This document shows, in pieces, positions 20,847-29,000 of a stretch of DNA of 39,794 nt. The stretch lies in NCBI GenBank assembly GCA_016179865.1, contig JACPCJ010000077.1, positions 1-39,794 on the forward strand, given 5' to 3'. Made by a program: the position numbers and the translations under genes. Each line of letters begins with the position of its first letter. Within the stretch, counting starts at the first letter, position 1. The DNA comes from Actinomycetota bacterium (GTDB taxonomy: Bacteria > Actinomycetota > Acidimicrobiia > IMCC26256 > JACPCJ01). The notes beneath the pieces were generated by a model that was not told where the DNA came from, made no database searches, and saw only the letters and a list, made by a program, of their open reading frames with translations.

Positions 20847-21224
20847 GTGCGGGCGTCGCGTCGGCGATTTGAGGAGCTGGTCGGCCAAGCGCTCGACGCC
20901 ATTCCCGACGAGCTGGCCCGGCTCATCGACAACTGCGCCGTCGTGGTTGAGGAGTGGCCGACGCCCGAGCAGCTCGAGGACTCCGACGTGCCAGACGGCG
21001 AGCTGCTGTTCGGGATCTACGAGGGGATCGACCTGCCGTCGCGGTCGCCCCTCGACTACGCCGGCGTTCTGCCCGATCGAATCGTGATCTTCATGGGTCC
21101 GCATCTCGACGTGTGCGAGACCGACGAGGAGCTGGCCGAGGAGATCCTGACGACGGTCGTGCACGAGGTCGCGCACCACTTCGGCATTGACGACCGGCGC
21201 CTCCACGAGCTGGGGTGGGGATAG
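20847..21224 (+). CDS. Small zinc metallopeptidase (MtfA/DUF1025-like zincin)
   Basis: A 125-residue metallopeptidase-family protein. VHEVAHHFGIDDRRL gives the HExxH zinc site with His106, Glu107 and His110, followed by GIDD, where the Asp is the likely third ligand. The N-terminal MRASRRRFEELVGQALDAIP and PDRIVIFMGPHLD are typical of the family. The protein is cytosolic, with no signal peptide. Targets are unknown. GTG 20847 begins the conserved domain. Its last codons and stop lie in the first copy of a 29-bp tandem duplication. Confidence 0.85.
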   Translation: MRASRRRFEELVGQALDAIPDELARLIDNCAVVVEEWPTPEQLEDSDVPDGELLFGIYEGIDLPSRSPLDYAGVLPDRIVIFMGPHLDVCETDEELAEEILTTVVHEVAHHFGIDDRRLHELGWG

Positions 21225-21254
21225 AGGCGCCTCCACGAGCTGGGGTGGGGATAG
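21196..21254 (+). repeat. 29-bp tandem duplication at the metallopeptidase gene end
   Basis: The 29 bases from GGCGCCTCCACGAG to GGGGATAG occur twice with a one-base spacer, at 21196-21224 and 21226-21254. The first copy encodes the peptidase end (RLHELGWG plus TAG). The second is identical and lies in the spacer before the ACT gene, supplying its GGGGTGGGG upstream region. Perfect identity suggests a recent event. Confidence 0.95.
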
Positions 21255-21268
21255 GTAGCCTGCCTGGC

Positions 21269-21805
21269 ATGTCTGAGTTCGCAGCGTGGGTCACCGGCCT
21301 CGACCGGCCCGGCATCATCGCCGCCATCAGCGGCGTGCTCTTCGATCAGGGTTGCAACCTCGAAGACTGCTCGATGACGATTCTGTCCGGGCACTTCGCC
21401 ATGACGCTGCTGGCAACCGGGCCCGACGAGGTGACCGCTGGAGCGCTGGAGGTGGCCCTCCGCGGCGCCGTCGAACCCCTCGGCCTCACCGTGGCGGTCC
21501 GCGACGTCGAGGAGCGACCCGAGGAAGAGGTCGAGGGCGCAACATTCATGGTCGCCGTCTACGGGGCTGACCGGCCCGGCATCGTCCACCGGATCTCGCA
21601 GACTCTCGCCGAACGCGGCGTCAACATCACGGATCTCAACACCCGCGTCATCGGGGACCCGGGCGAGCCCGTCTATGCCATGCAGCTCGAGGTCACCGTT
21701 CCCGCGTCCGTCGACGCGGAGGAGCTGTCGGCCGCGCTGCACGATGTCGGTGCGGAGTTGGGGGTCGACACGAGCATCCACGCCGTCGAGGCCGACGTCC
21801 TCTAG
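21269..21805 (+). CDS. GcvR-like double ACT-domain regulator
   Basis: A 178-residue protein of two ACT domains resembling GcvR, the glycine-cleavage regulator of proteobacteria: MSEFAAWVTGLDRPGIIAAISGV with GCNLEDCSMTIL, and MVAVYGADRPGIVHRISQTL with GVNITDLNTRVIG. The ATG was chosen because the longer frame would begin inside the 29-bp duplication. It probably senses an amino acid and modulates a partner protein. No gcv gene lies in this window, so the target is unknown. Confidence 0.8.
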   Translation: MSEFAAWVTGLDRPGIIAAISGVLFDQGCNLEDCSMTILSGHFAMTLLATGPDEVTAGALEVALRGAVEPLGLTVAVRDVEERPEEEVEGATFMVAVYGADRPGIVHRISQTLAERGVNITDLNTRVIGDPGEPVYAMQLEVTVPASVDAEELSAALHDVGAELGVDTSIHAVEADVL

Positions 21806-21824
21806 GCCGCGCGCCGAACGCTCA

Positions 21825-22349
21825 GTGGCCGAACGCCCCGTCCTGCGCCTCCCTGACCCCGTCCTCAAGAGGGTGGCGGATCGTGTCTCGGCCGTCGGTG
21901 ACGACGAGCGGGCGTTGGCGCGCGACCTGGTCGACACGATGCGGGTGTCGCCCGCATGCGTCGGGATCGCCGCCCCGCAGATCGGCGTCTCGATCCGAGC
22001 ATTTTGCATGGACGTCACGGGCCACAAGAAGGCTGACTCTTGCCACGGCGAGGTCGTCCTCTTCAACCCGGAGATCGTCCTTGCCCGCGCGGCCGAGGTG
22101 GCCCGGGAAGGCTGCATGAGCGTTCCTGATCTCACCGGCAACGTGCCCCGGGCCACGGAGGTGGTCGTGCGGGGCCTTGATCCGTCGGGGAGCGTGCGCG
22201 TGATCGAGGCCAACGCCTTTGAGGCCCGTGCCCTCCTCCACGAGATCGATCACCTCGAGGGGCTTCTCTTCCTCGACCGAGTGACCTCGCTGACGACGGA
22301 CGTGTTCCGACGCCAGACCTACGAGGGTCAGCCCAAGCGCCGTCGGTGA
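21825..22349 (+). CDS. def: Peptide deformylase
   Basis: A 174-residue peptide deformylase, which removes the N-formyl group from new proteins. Motif 1 is CVGIAAPQIG with Cys where Gly is usual in GxGxAAxQ. Motif 2, EGCMSVP, has metal ligand Cys97; motif 3, HEIDHLEG, has His139, Glu140 and His143. All catalytic residues are present. The GTG at 21825 gives the normal ERPVLRLPDPVLK start; the ribosome-binding site is weak. The TGA overlaps the next gene's GTG as GTGA. It is probably a second, type III-like deformylase, but other copies cannot be seen here. Confidence 0.9.
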   Translation: MAERPVLRLPDPVLKRVADRVSAVGDDERALARDLVDTMRVSPACVGIAAPQIGVSIRAFCMDVTGHKKADSCHGEVVLFNPEIVLARAAEVAREGCMSVPDLTGNVPRATEVVVRGLDPSGSVRVIEANAFEARALLHEIDHLEGLLFLDRVTSLTTDVFRRQTYEGQPKRRR

Positions 22350-22960
22350 ACGTCGAGCTTGCACCGCTCGGCCGGCGCCGTCTCCGCGGAGGTGCCGACG
22401 TGCTCGCCCGCGCCCTTCACGACGACCCGTTTGCGACCTGGTTCGTTCCCGATCCCCGCCGCCGCGCCCGAACCCTGCGCCTGATCGAGTGGGCCATCCT
22501 CATCGACTGCCAACGCCATGGCGAGGTCCGCGGGGCGTTCTCTCATGGGCAGCTCCTCGGGGTGACGGCCTGGCTCGCCCCCGGAGCCCACCGCCCGGGC
22601 GTGATCCGCCGTCTCCGCCAGAGCCCCCAGCTCATCCGGGCGTTGGCGAGCGTTCCGGGACGGGCGGGTGACGCGTTCCGGGTGGCCGAGGCCGAGCGAC
22701 ACATCCATCCCGACGAGGCGCACTGGTGGCTCGTTGTTGTCGGCGTCGACCCGTCGCATCAGGGCACGGGCGTAGGCAGCGTGATGGTCGAGAGCCTCGT
22801 GTCGCGAGCTGATACCGAGGGGGCGCCCACGTACCTGCGCACCACCAACGAGGCCAACCTCGCGTTCTACGCGCGGTTTGGGTTCGAGGTGCGCGACGAA
22901 GTGCGGTCGGTGCCGTCGGCCCCACCGATGTGGCTCTTGTGGCGGAAACCCAAGGCGTAG
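22346..22960 (+). CDS. GNAT-family N-acetyltransferase
   Basis: A 204-residue acetyltransferase. Acetyl-CoA motif A is WLVVVGVDPSHQGTGVGSVMVESL and motif B is LRTTNEANLAFYARFGFEV. The N-terminal half (ARALHDDPFATWFVPD, then GVTAWLAPG) matches small-molecule GNATs. It is translationally coupled to peptide deformylase by the GTGA overlap, so the two are made together; whether it acts on protein N-termini is only a guess from that coupling. Confidence 0.85.
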   Translation: MNVELAPLGRRRLRGGADVLARALHDDPFATWFVPDPRRRARTLRLIEWAILIDCQRHGEVRGAFSHGQLLGVTAWLAPGAHRPGVIRRLRQSPQLIRALASVPGRAGDAFRVAEAERHIHPDEAHWWLVVVGVDPSHQGTGVGSVMVESLVSRADTEGAPTYLRTTNEANLAFYARFGFEVRDEVRSVPSAPPMWLLWRKPKA

Positions 22961-22970
22961 GCTTCCCCGC

Positions 22971-23588
22971 ATGCCGTATCCCCGCCGGTTGCTGAACGAG
23001 GGCGAAGAGGTCACCTACGACCTGCGTCCCCACTGGTGGTTCTTCGCCAAGGAAGCAGGCCTCGGCACACTCGTCGTGGTGCTGCTCGTCCTCGTGACCC
23101 GGCTCGACGACGACAGCACCGCCCGCGACCTGGGGTTTTGGGCGTTTGCGGTGGTGGCGGTCGTGTGGGCGCTGTGGGTGTTGTGGAGGCTCGCCGTGTG
23201 GCTCACCACGCACTTCGTGGTGACGTCCGACCGACTGATCTTCCGGCAGGGCGTGCTCTCCCGTCACGGACGCGAGATCCCCCTCGAGCGCGTGAACGAC
23301 ATCTCGTTCAATCAGTCGTTCTGGGAGCGCATCATCGGGGCCGGTGACCTGCTGATCGAGTCGGCCGGAGAGCAGGGGCAGCAGCGGTTCACCGACATCC
23401 CGCAGCCCGAGAGCGTTCAGCAGGAGATCTACCGGCAGATCGAGGCCAACCAGGCGCGCACGATGGGCGGCGGCCGTGAGCCGACGGTGCCCGAGCAGAT
23501 CGAGAAGCTCGCCGATCTCCGGGATCGTGGGGTGCTGACCCCTGAGGAATTCGAGGCCAAGAAGCAGCAGTTGCTCGATCGACTCTAA
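22971..23588 (+). CDS. PH-domain (bPH2) membrane protein with SHOCT tail
   Basis: A 205-residue protein. Two membrane helices (AGLGTLVVVLLVLVTRL and GFWAFAVVAVVWALWVLWRL) are followed by a bacterial PH domain (THFVVTSDRLIFRQGVLSRHGREI, then LERVNDISFNQSFWERIIGAGDL) and a C-terminal SHOCT motif (IEKLADLRDRGVLTPEEFEAKKQQLL). The ATG is 10 bases after the acetyltransferase stop. The family resembles YdbS/YdbT; its role at the membrane is not known. The domain order is the usual one for actinobacterial members. Confidence 0.87.
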   Translation: MPYPRRLLNEGEEVTYDLRPHWWFFAKEAGLGTLVVVLLVLVTRLDDDSTARDLGFWAFAVVAVVWALWVLWRLAVWLTTHFVVTSDRLIFRQGVLSRHGREIPLERVNDISFNQSFWERIIGAGDLLIESAGEQGQQRFTDIPQPESVQQEIYRQIEANQARTMGGGREPTVPEQIEKLADLRDRGVLTPEEFEAKKQQLLDRL

Positions 23589-23595
23589 GGACGCG

Positions 23596-24321
23596 ATGGC
23601 GCGGGTCGTCTCACTGGTTCCCTCGGTGACCGAGACCCTGGTGGCGCTCGGGTCGCCGCCGGTTGGCTGCACTCGGTTCTGCGACCAGCCGGGGATTCCG
23701 AGCGTCGGCGGCACGAAGAATCCCGACGTGGAGGCCATCGAGCGGCTCTCGCCCCACTCGGTCATCGTCAACGACGAGGAGAACCGGATCGAGGACGTCG
23801 AGGCCATCGAGCACCTCGGCATCCATACCGTGTCGGTGTCGCCGCACTCGATCGACGACGCAGGCGCCGCCGTGGCGCGAATCGCCGAGACGGCCGGCGT
23901 GTTGGCGCCCGAGGGTTTCGAAGGCACCACCTGGAAACAGTGGGTCGAGGGCCAGCGCGTTCCGGCCCCCGTCGCGACCGCCTTCGTGGCGGTGTGGGCG
24001 CGCCCCTGGATGAGCCTGAACGCGGACACCTACGGTGCCTCTCTCCTCCAGGTGCTCGGGCTCGAGAACGTGTGCGCCCGGGCCACGGTGCGGTACCCGG
24101 AGGTGAAGCTCACCGAGATCCAGAGCCTCGGGCCCGAGGTCGTGGTGCTGCCGTCCGAGCCCTATCCGTTCCGAGAGCAACACGTTCCGAAGGTCTCGGA
24201 GGCGTTTCCCAATGCGCGGGTGGTTCTGGCCGAGGGTCGTGACCTCTTCTGGTGGGGGATCCGCACGCCCCAGGCCATGCGCCGTCTCCGCACTTTCTTC
24301 GCCGACGCCCTCACGGGCTAG
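23596..24321 (+). CDS. BtuF-like helical-backbone metal receptor without signal peptide
   Basis: A 241-residue protein with the cobalamin/siderophore binding-protein fold (class III). MARVVSLVPSVTETLVALG and VGCTRFCDQP start the N-lobe, LSPHSVIVNDEENRIEDVEAIEHLGI precedes the backbone helix, and the C-lobe has YGASLLQVLGLENV and LGPEVVVLPSEPYPF. Relatives are usually secreted or lipoproteins feeding an ABC importer. Here the fold starts at residue 3, no signal peptide or lipobox exists, and no transporter genes are adjacent. A cytoplasmic binding role is inferred. AAGGA precedes the ATG. Confidence 0.8.
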   Translation: MARVVSLVPSVTETLVALGSPPVGCTRFCDQPGIPSVGGTKNPDVEAIERLSPHSVIVNDEENRIEDVEAIEHLGIHTVSVSPHSIDDAGAAVARIAETAGVLAPEGFEGTTWKQWVEGQRVPAPVATAFVAVWARPWMSLNADTYGASLLQVLGLENVCARATVRYPEVKLTEIQSLGPEVVVLPSEPYPFREQHVPKVSEAFPNARVVLAEGRDLFWWGIRTPQAMRRLRTFFADALTG

Positions 24322-24327
24322 GGGTTC

Positions 24328-24380
24328 CGTGTCTGTGTCGCGCTGAGCGCGTATACGCGTCGTAACGCGACACAGACGTG
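24328..24380. terminator. Long nested hairpin at convergent junction
   Basis: GTCTGTGTCGCG (24331-24342) pairs perfectly with CGCGACACAGAC (24366-24377), extended by three more pairs outside. The loop contains a perfect 12-bp palindrome, CGCGTATACGCG (24348-24359). It lies between the convergent BtuF-like and ThDP-enzyme genes and has no U-tract on either side. Confidence 0.6.
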
Positions 24381-24387
24381 GAGAAGG

Positions 24388-26037
24388 TCAGCCGGTTGAG
24401 ATCGGGAGTTCGAGGAGCCACGGCTCGCCGGACTCGAAGGCCGTGCGGACGGCGTCGGTGACGTCGTGGGCTTTCTCGACGAGGGCCGAGCGCACCCCGA
24501 GGCCCTGGGCCAGCGATACGTAGTCGATTGGCGGGTCGTCGAGGTCCATGGCGACGTAGTTGGAGGTCTCGGCGGCCTTGCCCATCTGGGCCATGAGGTT
24601 GTCCTTGAGGATCTTGTACTGGCGGTTGTTGACGACGGCGAACACCACCGGCACGTCGTGATGCGCTGCGCTCCACAGGGACTGGATGGCGTACATCGCC
24701 GACCCGTCGCCAATGGTGCAGAGCACCGGGCGGTCGGGAGCGGCCAGCTTGGCTCCAACGGCCGCCGGCATCCCCCACCCGAGCCCGCCACCCCGGCAGA
24801 AGAAGTAGCTGTGGCGCTCGCCGGTGCGGTGGAAGCCGCGGACGTAGATGCCGGTGGTGACGGCCTCGTCCACCACGATCGCATGGTCGGGGAGCCCCTC
24901 GATCAGCGCGTGACCCGCCGCCATGGGGTTCATCGGCGCGTCGTCGTAGCGTTCCACCGCCGTCTGGGCGAAGGCCTCGGTGCCTTGGGCCTGTTCTGCC
25001 CCGATTCGCTCCAGGGCGGCCGCGGCCGAGGCGGCGTCGCAGCGCTCGCGGAGAAGCGGCGCCAGGGCGGCGAGCGAGGCCTTGACGTCGCCGACCATGC
25101 CGAGCCGGGTCGAGTAGGTGCGCCCGATCTGGCCGGCGTCGTCGCCGAGGTGGATCAGCTCGACGGACTCCGGGATGGGCGGCCCGGGCGTCCATGGATA
25201 CACGAGCCCGATCTGGCCGCCGACCCAGAGGACCCGATCGAAACCCCCCAGTTGGCCATTCATGGCGTTGGCGAAGGGAATGAGCATCCCCTTCCACAGG
25301 GGGTGGGTGGTGGGGAAGACCAGGGTGCCGTAGAGGGGCGCACCGAACACCGGGCACCCGAGCGCCTCGGCGACGGCGACGGCTTCGTCGATGGCGTCGG
25401 CGTGCGACACCTCGTCGCCCACGACCATGGCCAGCCGCTCGGGTGGCGTGGCGGCGATCAAGTCCGCCGCGTCGGACAACCCTCCGGCCACCGCGCCCCG
25501 CCGGATGTCGGAGCGAGCGGGCACCGGCTCGTCGGTCGAGTCCTCCAGCATGTCCATGGGCATGGAGACGAACACCGGGCCGCAGGGCGGAGTGAGGGCG
25601 TCCTTGAAGGCCCGCCGCAGGACGGTGGCCAGCTCGTCGACGTGGCGCACCTCGTGCTGCCATTTGGACACCGCCTGGGCCAGGCCGGTGAGGTCGCCCG
25701 ACAGGAGGGGGTCGGCGATGAGGTGGCGGCGGTCCTGCTGGCCGGCCGTCACCACCATCGGGGTGCGGTTCCAAAGGGCGTTGGTGAGATTGCCGATCCC
25801 GCCGCCGAGGCCGGCCGACGTGTGCAGGTTCACGAAGGACGGGCGCCCGCTCACGAGCGCGTAGCCGTCGGCCATCCCCACCGCCGTGTTCTCCTGCAGG
25901 GCGAGGACGTAGCGGAACTCGGGGTGAACCGCGAGCTCGTCCATGAGGGGAAGCTCGGTCGTGCCCGGGTTGCCGAAGATGTGGGTGACGCCCTCGCTGG
26001 CGAGGACGTCGAGGAGGATCTCTCGACCGGTCGTCAT
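24388..26037 (-). CDS. Benzoylformate decarboxylase-like ThDP-dependent enzyme
   Basis: A 549-residue thiamin-diphosphate enzyme. GNPGTTELPLMDEL is at residue 22, the cofactor-activating Glu49 is in LQENTAVGMADGYA, and LHTSAGLGGGIGNLTNA places His72, like His70 of benzoylformate decarboxylase. The ThDP/Mg motif is IGDGSAMYAIQSLW through VVNNRQYKILKD. The Ser26 equivalent is Thr26, and the region of the second active-site His (His281) reads LVYPWTPG, without His. The reaction is probably 2-oxoacid decarboxylation or carboligation on an unknown substrate. The ATG was chosen because the frame upstream overlaps the HYR gene. It starts 20 bases after that gene ends, on the same strand. Confidence 0.85.
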   Translation of the reverse strand: MTTGREILLDVLASEGVTHIFGNPGTTELPLMDELAVHPEFRYVLALQENTAVGMADGYALVSGRPSFVNLHTSAGLGGGIGNLTNALWNRTPMVVTAGQQDRRHLIADPLLSGDLTGLAQAVSKWQHEVRHVDELATVLRRAFKDALTPPCGPVFVSMPMDMLEDSTDEPVPARSDIRRGAVAGGLSDAADLIAATPPERLAMVVGDEVSHADAIDEAVAVAEALGCPVFGAPLYGTLVFPTTHPLWKGMLIPFANAMNGQLGGFDRVLWVGGQIGLVYPWTPGPPIPESVELIHLGDDAGQIGRTYSTRLGMVGDVKASLAALAPLLRERCDAASAAAALERIGAEQAQGTEAFAQTAVERYDDAPMNPMAAGHALIEGLPDHAIVVDEAVTTGIYVRGFHRTGERHSYFFCRGGGLGWGMPAAVGAKLAAPDRPVLCTIGDGSAMYAIQSLWSAAHHDVPVVFAVVNNRQYKILKDNLMAQMGKAAETSNYVAMDLDDPPIDYVSLAQGLGVRSALVEKAHDVTDAVRTAFESGEPWLLELPISTG

Positions 26038-26057
26038 GACCGGCACCCTAACGCCGC

Positions 26058-29000
26058 TCAGATCAGATTCGCCCGGCGGAGGCGGGCGAGGAGGGCCCCC
26101 ATCTGCACGAACAGCATGAGGACGGCCGAGGCGATGACGCCGATCGTGATCCACTCGGGGTGCTTGTCGAAGACGGCTGAGCGCACCTCGGCCGAGAGCT
26201 TGATCGGCGTCGGGACCTCGACACTCTTCCCCGTCTTCGGGTCGGTAGCCACGGCCACCACCTCGTGGCGGCCCGGTTCGGCCTCGACGGGAATCCGGAA
26301 GTGCACGTCGACGACGCCGCGGGCGTCGGAGTTGGTTCGGTACACGACCATGGGCTTCGAGTGGAGTTCGATGGCCACGGGGACGTTGGAGGGGAGGCCG
26401 GCCACCCGGTAGCGGAGGATGTCGCCCCTGGGGATCGACTGGTTCTCCGCGTTGTTGCCGTCTTCCGCCCGGAGCAGCATCTTGCCCGTGTCCATATTCG
26501 AGAGGCCGTAGGCGAAGGACGGAGCCGCGATGTCGGCAGCCCCGGGCGTGCCCGGCGGGAGAGTGTTGGTCTCGGACGGGGGCAGGGACCCGGCGGGTAC
26601 GCCGGCCGCCGCCGACGTTCCCGGCGCGCCACCGACAACGGCGGCGGCGGACCGGAGCGCCGGGAGGATGCGAACCGTGAAGCGGAGGCGGGCCGTGTTG
26701 CCGGCCCGGTCGCTGGCCCGGCAGTTGACGGGGGTGTCGCCAATCGGGAAGAAGCTCCCCGATCGTGGCACACAGGCGATGGTGATCGGTCCCCGGTTCT
26801 CGTCTTCAACCTGGAGCGGGAACTCCACGAACGCCCCGTCCTCACCCGCCGGGGCGTTGATCGTGAGGACGAGCGAGGGGAACGGCAGCGTGATCACGGG
26901 CGGGGTCGTGTCAGGGGCCTCGGGCGGGGGCGGCGCCGTGGTTGGGGGGACGAGGACGGGGAGGACGGCGACGGGGACCGTCGTGGTGGTGGTCGACGTC
27001 GTCGTCGTTGTTGATGTGGTTGTGGTCGTCGTCGTGGTGGTCGTGGTGGTCGTCGTGGGGGGGACGAACGGAGGGAGCACGGTCACGGTGAAGGTGCCGC
27101 TTGCCGAGTTGCCGGCGGCGTCGGTCACGGTGCACGTCACGGAGTGCGTTCCGACCGAGAAGGTCGAGCCTGAGGCCTGCGTGCAGGAGACGAGGAGCGG
27201 CCCGACCTCGTTGTCGAACACGGTCACCGTGTAGTTGACGACGGCACCCGCCGGGCTCGCCGCCTGAACGCTGAAGTCGGTCGGGACCCCGAGGAACGGG
27301 TTCACGCCGTCGGCCACGACGACGTTGAATGTCCCTGTCGAGGTGTTGCCGGCCAGATCGGTCGCCGAGCAGGTGACATTGGTGGCGCCGATCGGGAAGG
27401 TCGAGCCCGAGGCCGGCGTGCAGACGGGCGTGATGGGGCTGGTCACGAGGTCGGTCGCGGTGGGGGAGAAGTTGACGCTGACCCCGGTGGCGACGACGGC
27501 GGTGGCGTTCACGACGGCCGGGAGGCTCAGGTCAGGCTTCGTGGTGTCCTTCACGATCACGTTGAAGGAAGCGGTACCGGTGTTGTCGCTGCCGTCGGTG
27601 GCCGAGCAGGTGACCTTCGTGGTCCCGACCTTGAACGTCGAGCCCGAGGCCGGGGTGCACTCCGGTGTCAGCGTGCCGCTGATCAGGTCAGTGGCGGAGG
27701 CGTTGAAGGCGGCGGTGGCGCCGGCTGGGCCCGTGGCCTCTTTGGTGATGTCGTCGGGCACCGTGACCGTGGGCTTGGCGGTGTCACGTACGGTGACGGT
27801 GAACGAGCCCGTGGTCTTGTTGCCGGCGGTGTCGCTGACGGAACACGTCACCGTGGTGGTGCCGAGCTTGAAGGTGCTCCCCGACGGCGGGTCACACGAC
27901 GGCGTCAGGTTCCCGTCAACCAGGTCTGAGCCCGTCACCGTGTAGGTGACCGTGGCGCCCGAGGGCCCGGTCGCCTCCTCGGTGCGGTTGGGCGACAGGT
28001 TGAGCGTCGGCAGGTCGGGGTCCTGCACCGTGATGTTGAAGGACCGGATGGTCGAGTTTCCGGCGCCGTCAGTGGCGGTGCAGGTCACCTCGGTCTTGCC
28101 GAGGGAGAACGTGGTCCCCGAGAGCGGCGAGCACACCACGAGCACGGGGTTGGTGATGTTGTCGACCGCCGAAACCTGGCCCGCGTAGGTCACGACGGCG
28201 CCCGACGGGCCGGTGGCCGGAACCGTGAAGTCGCCGGGGATCGTGAGGGCGGGTGGCACGCCGTCGGTGACGATCACGTCGAAGGTGGCGGTGCCGGTGT
28301 TGCCGGCCTTGTCGGTGGCCGTGCAGGTCACCGCCGTCGTGCCGATCTTGAAGGTGCTCCCGGAGGCGGGGGTGCACGTGACCGGGAGGGCGCCATCGGG
28401 AACGTCGGTGGCGGTCGCCGGGAAGGTGACCGCCTTGCCCTCAGGCTCGGTCGCCTTGGCCGTGACCGGGCTCGCCGGGACGTTGACGACGGGCTTCACC
28501 GTGTCCTTGACCGTCACCGTGAAGCTCGTCGTGCCGGTGTTGCCGGCGGCGTCGGTCGCCGAGCAGGTCACTGTCGTGGCGCCGATCGCGAACGTGCTCC
28601 CGGAGGCGGGCGTGCAGGTAACGACGAGGGGGTTGGTGATGTTGTCGGTGGCGGTGACGGTGAACGTAACGAGCGTCCCGGCTGGTCCGTCGGCGTCAAC
28701 CGTGATGTCGGCGGGGGGCGTCAACACCGGCTTCACGCCGTCGAGAACGATCACCTTGAAGGTGCCCGGTGCCGAAGCGTTGCCGGCCTTGTCGGTGGCG
28801 GTGCACGTGACGGGGGTGGTGCCGATCGGGAATGTCGATCCTGAGGCCGGGGTGCAGGTCGGCGTGATCGCCCCGTCGACGTCGTCAGAGGCGGTGGCGT
28901 GGTAGACGACGAGCCTGCCGGCGGGGTCGGTGGCGGTGACGGTGATGTCGGCCGGGAGACTTAGCACCGGTGCCTTCTTGTCGACCACCGTGATCGTGAA

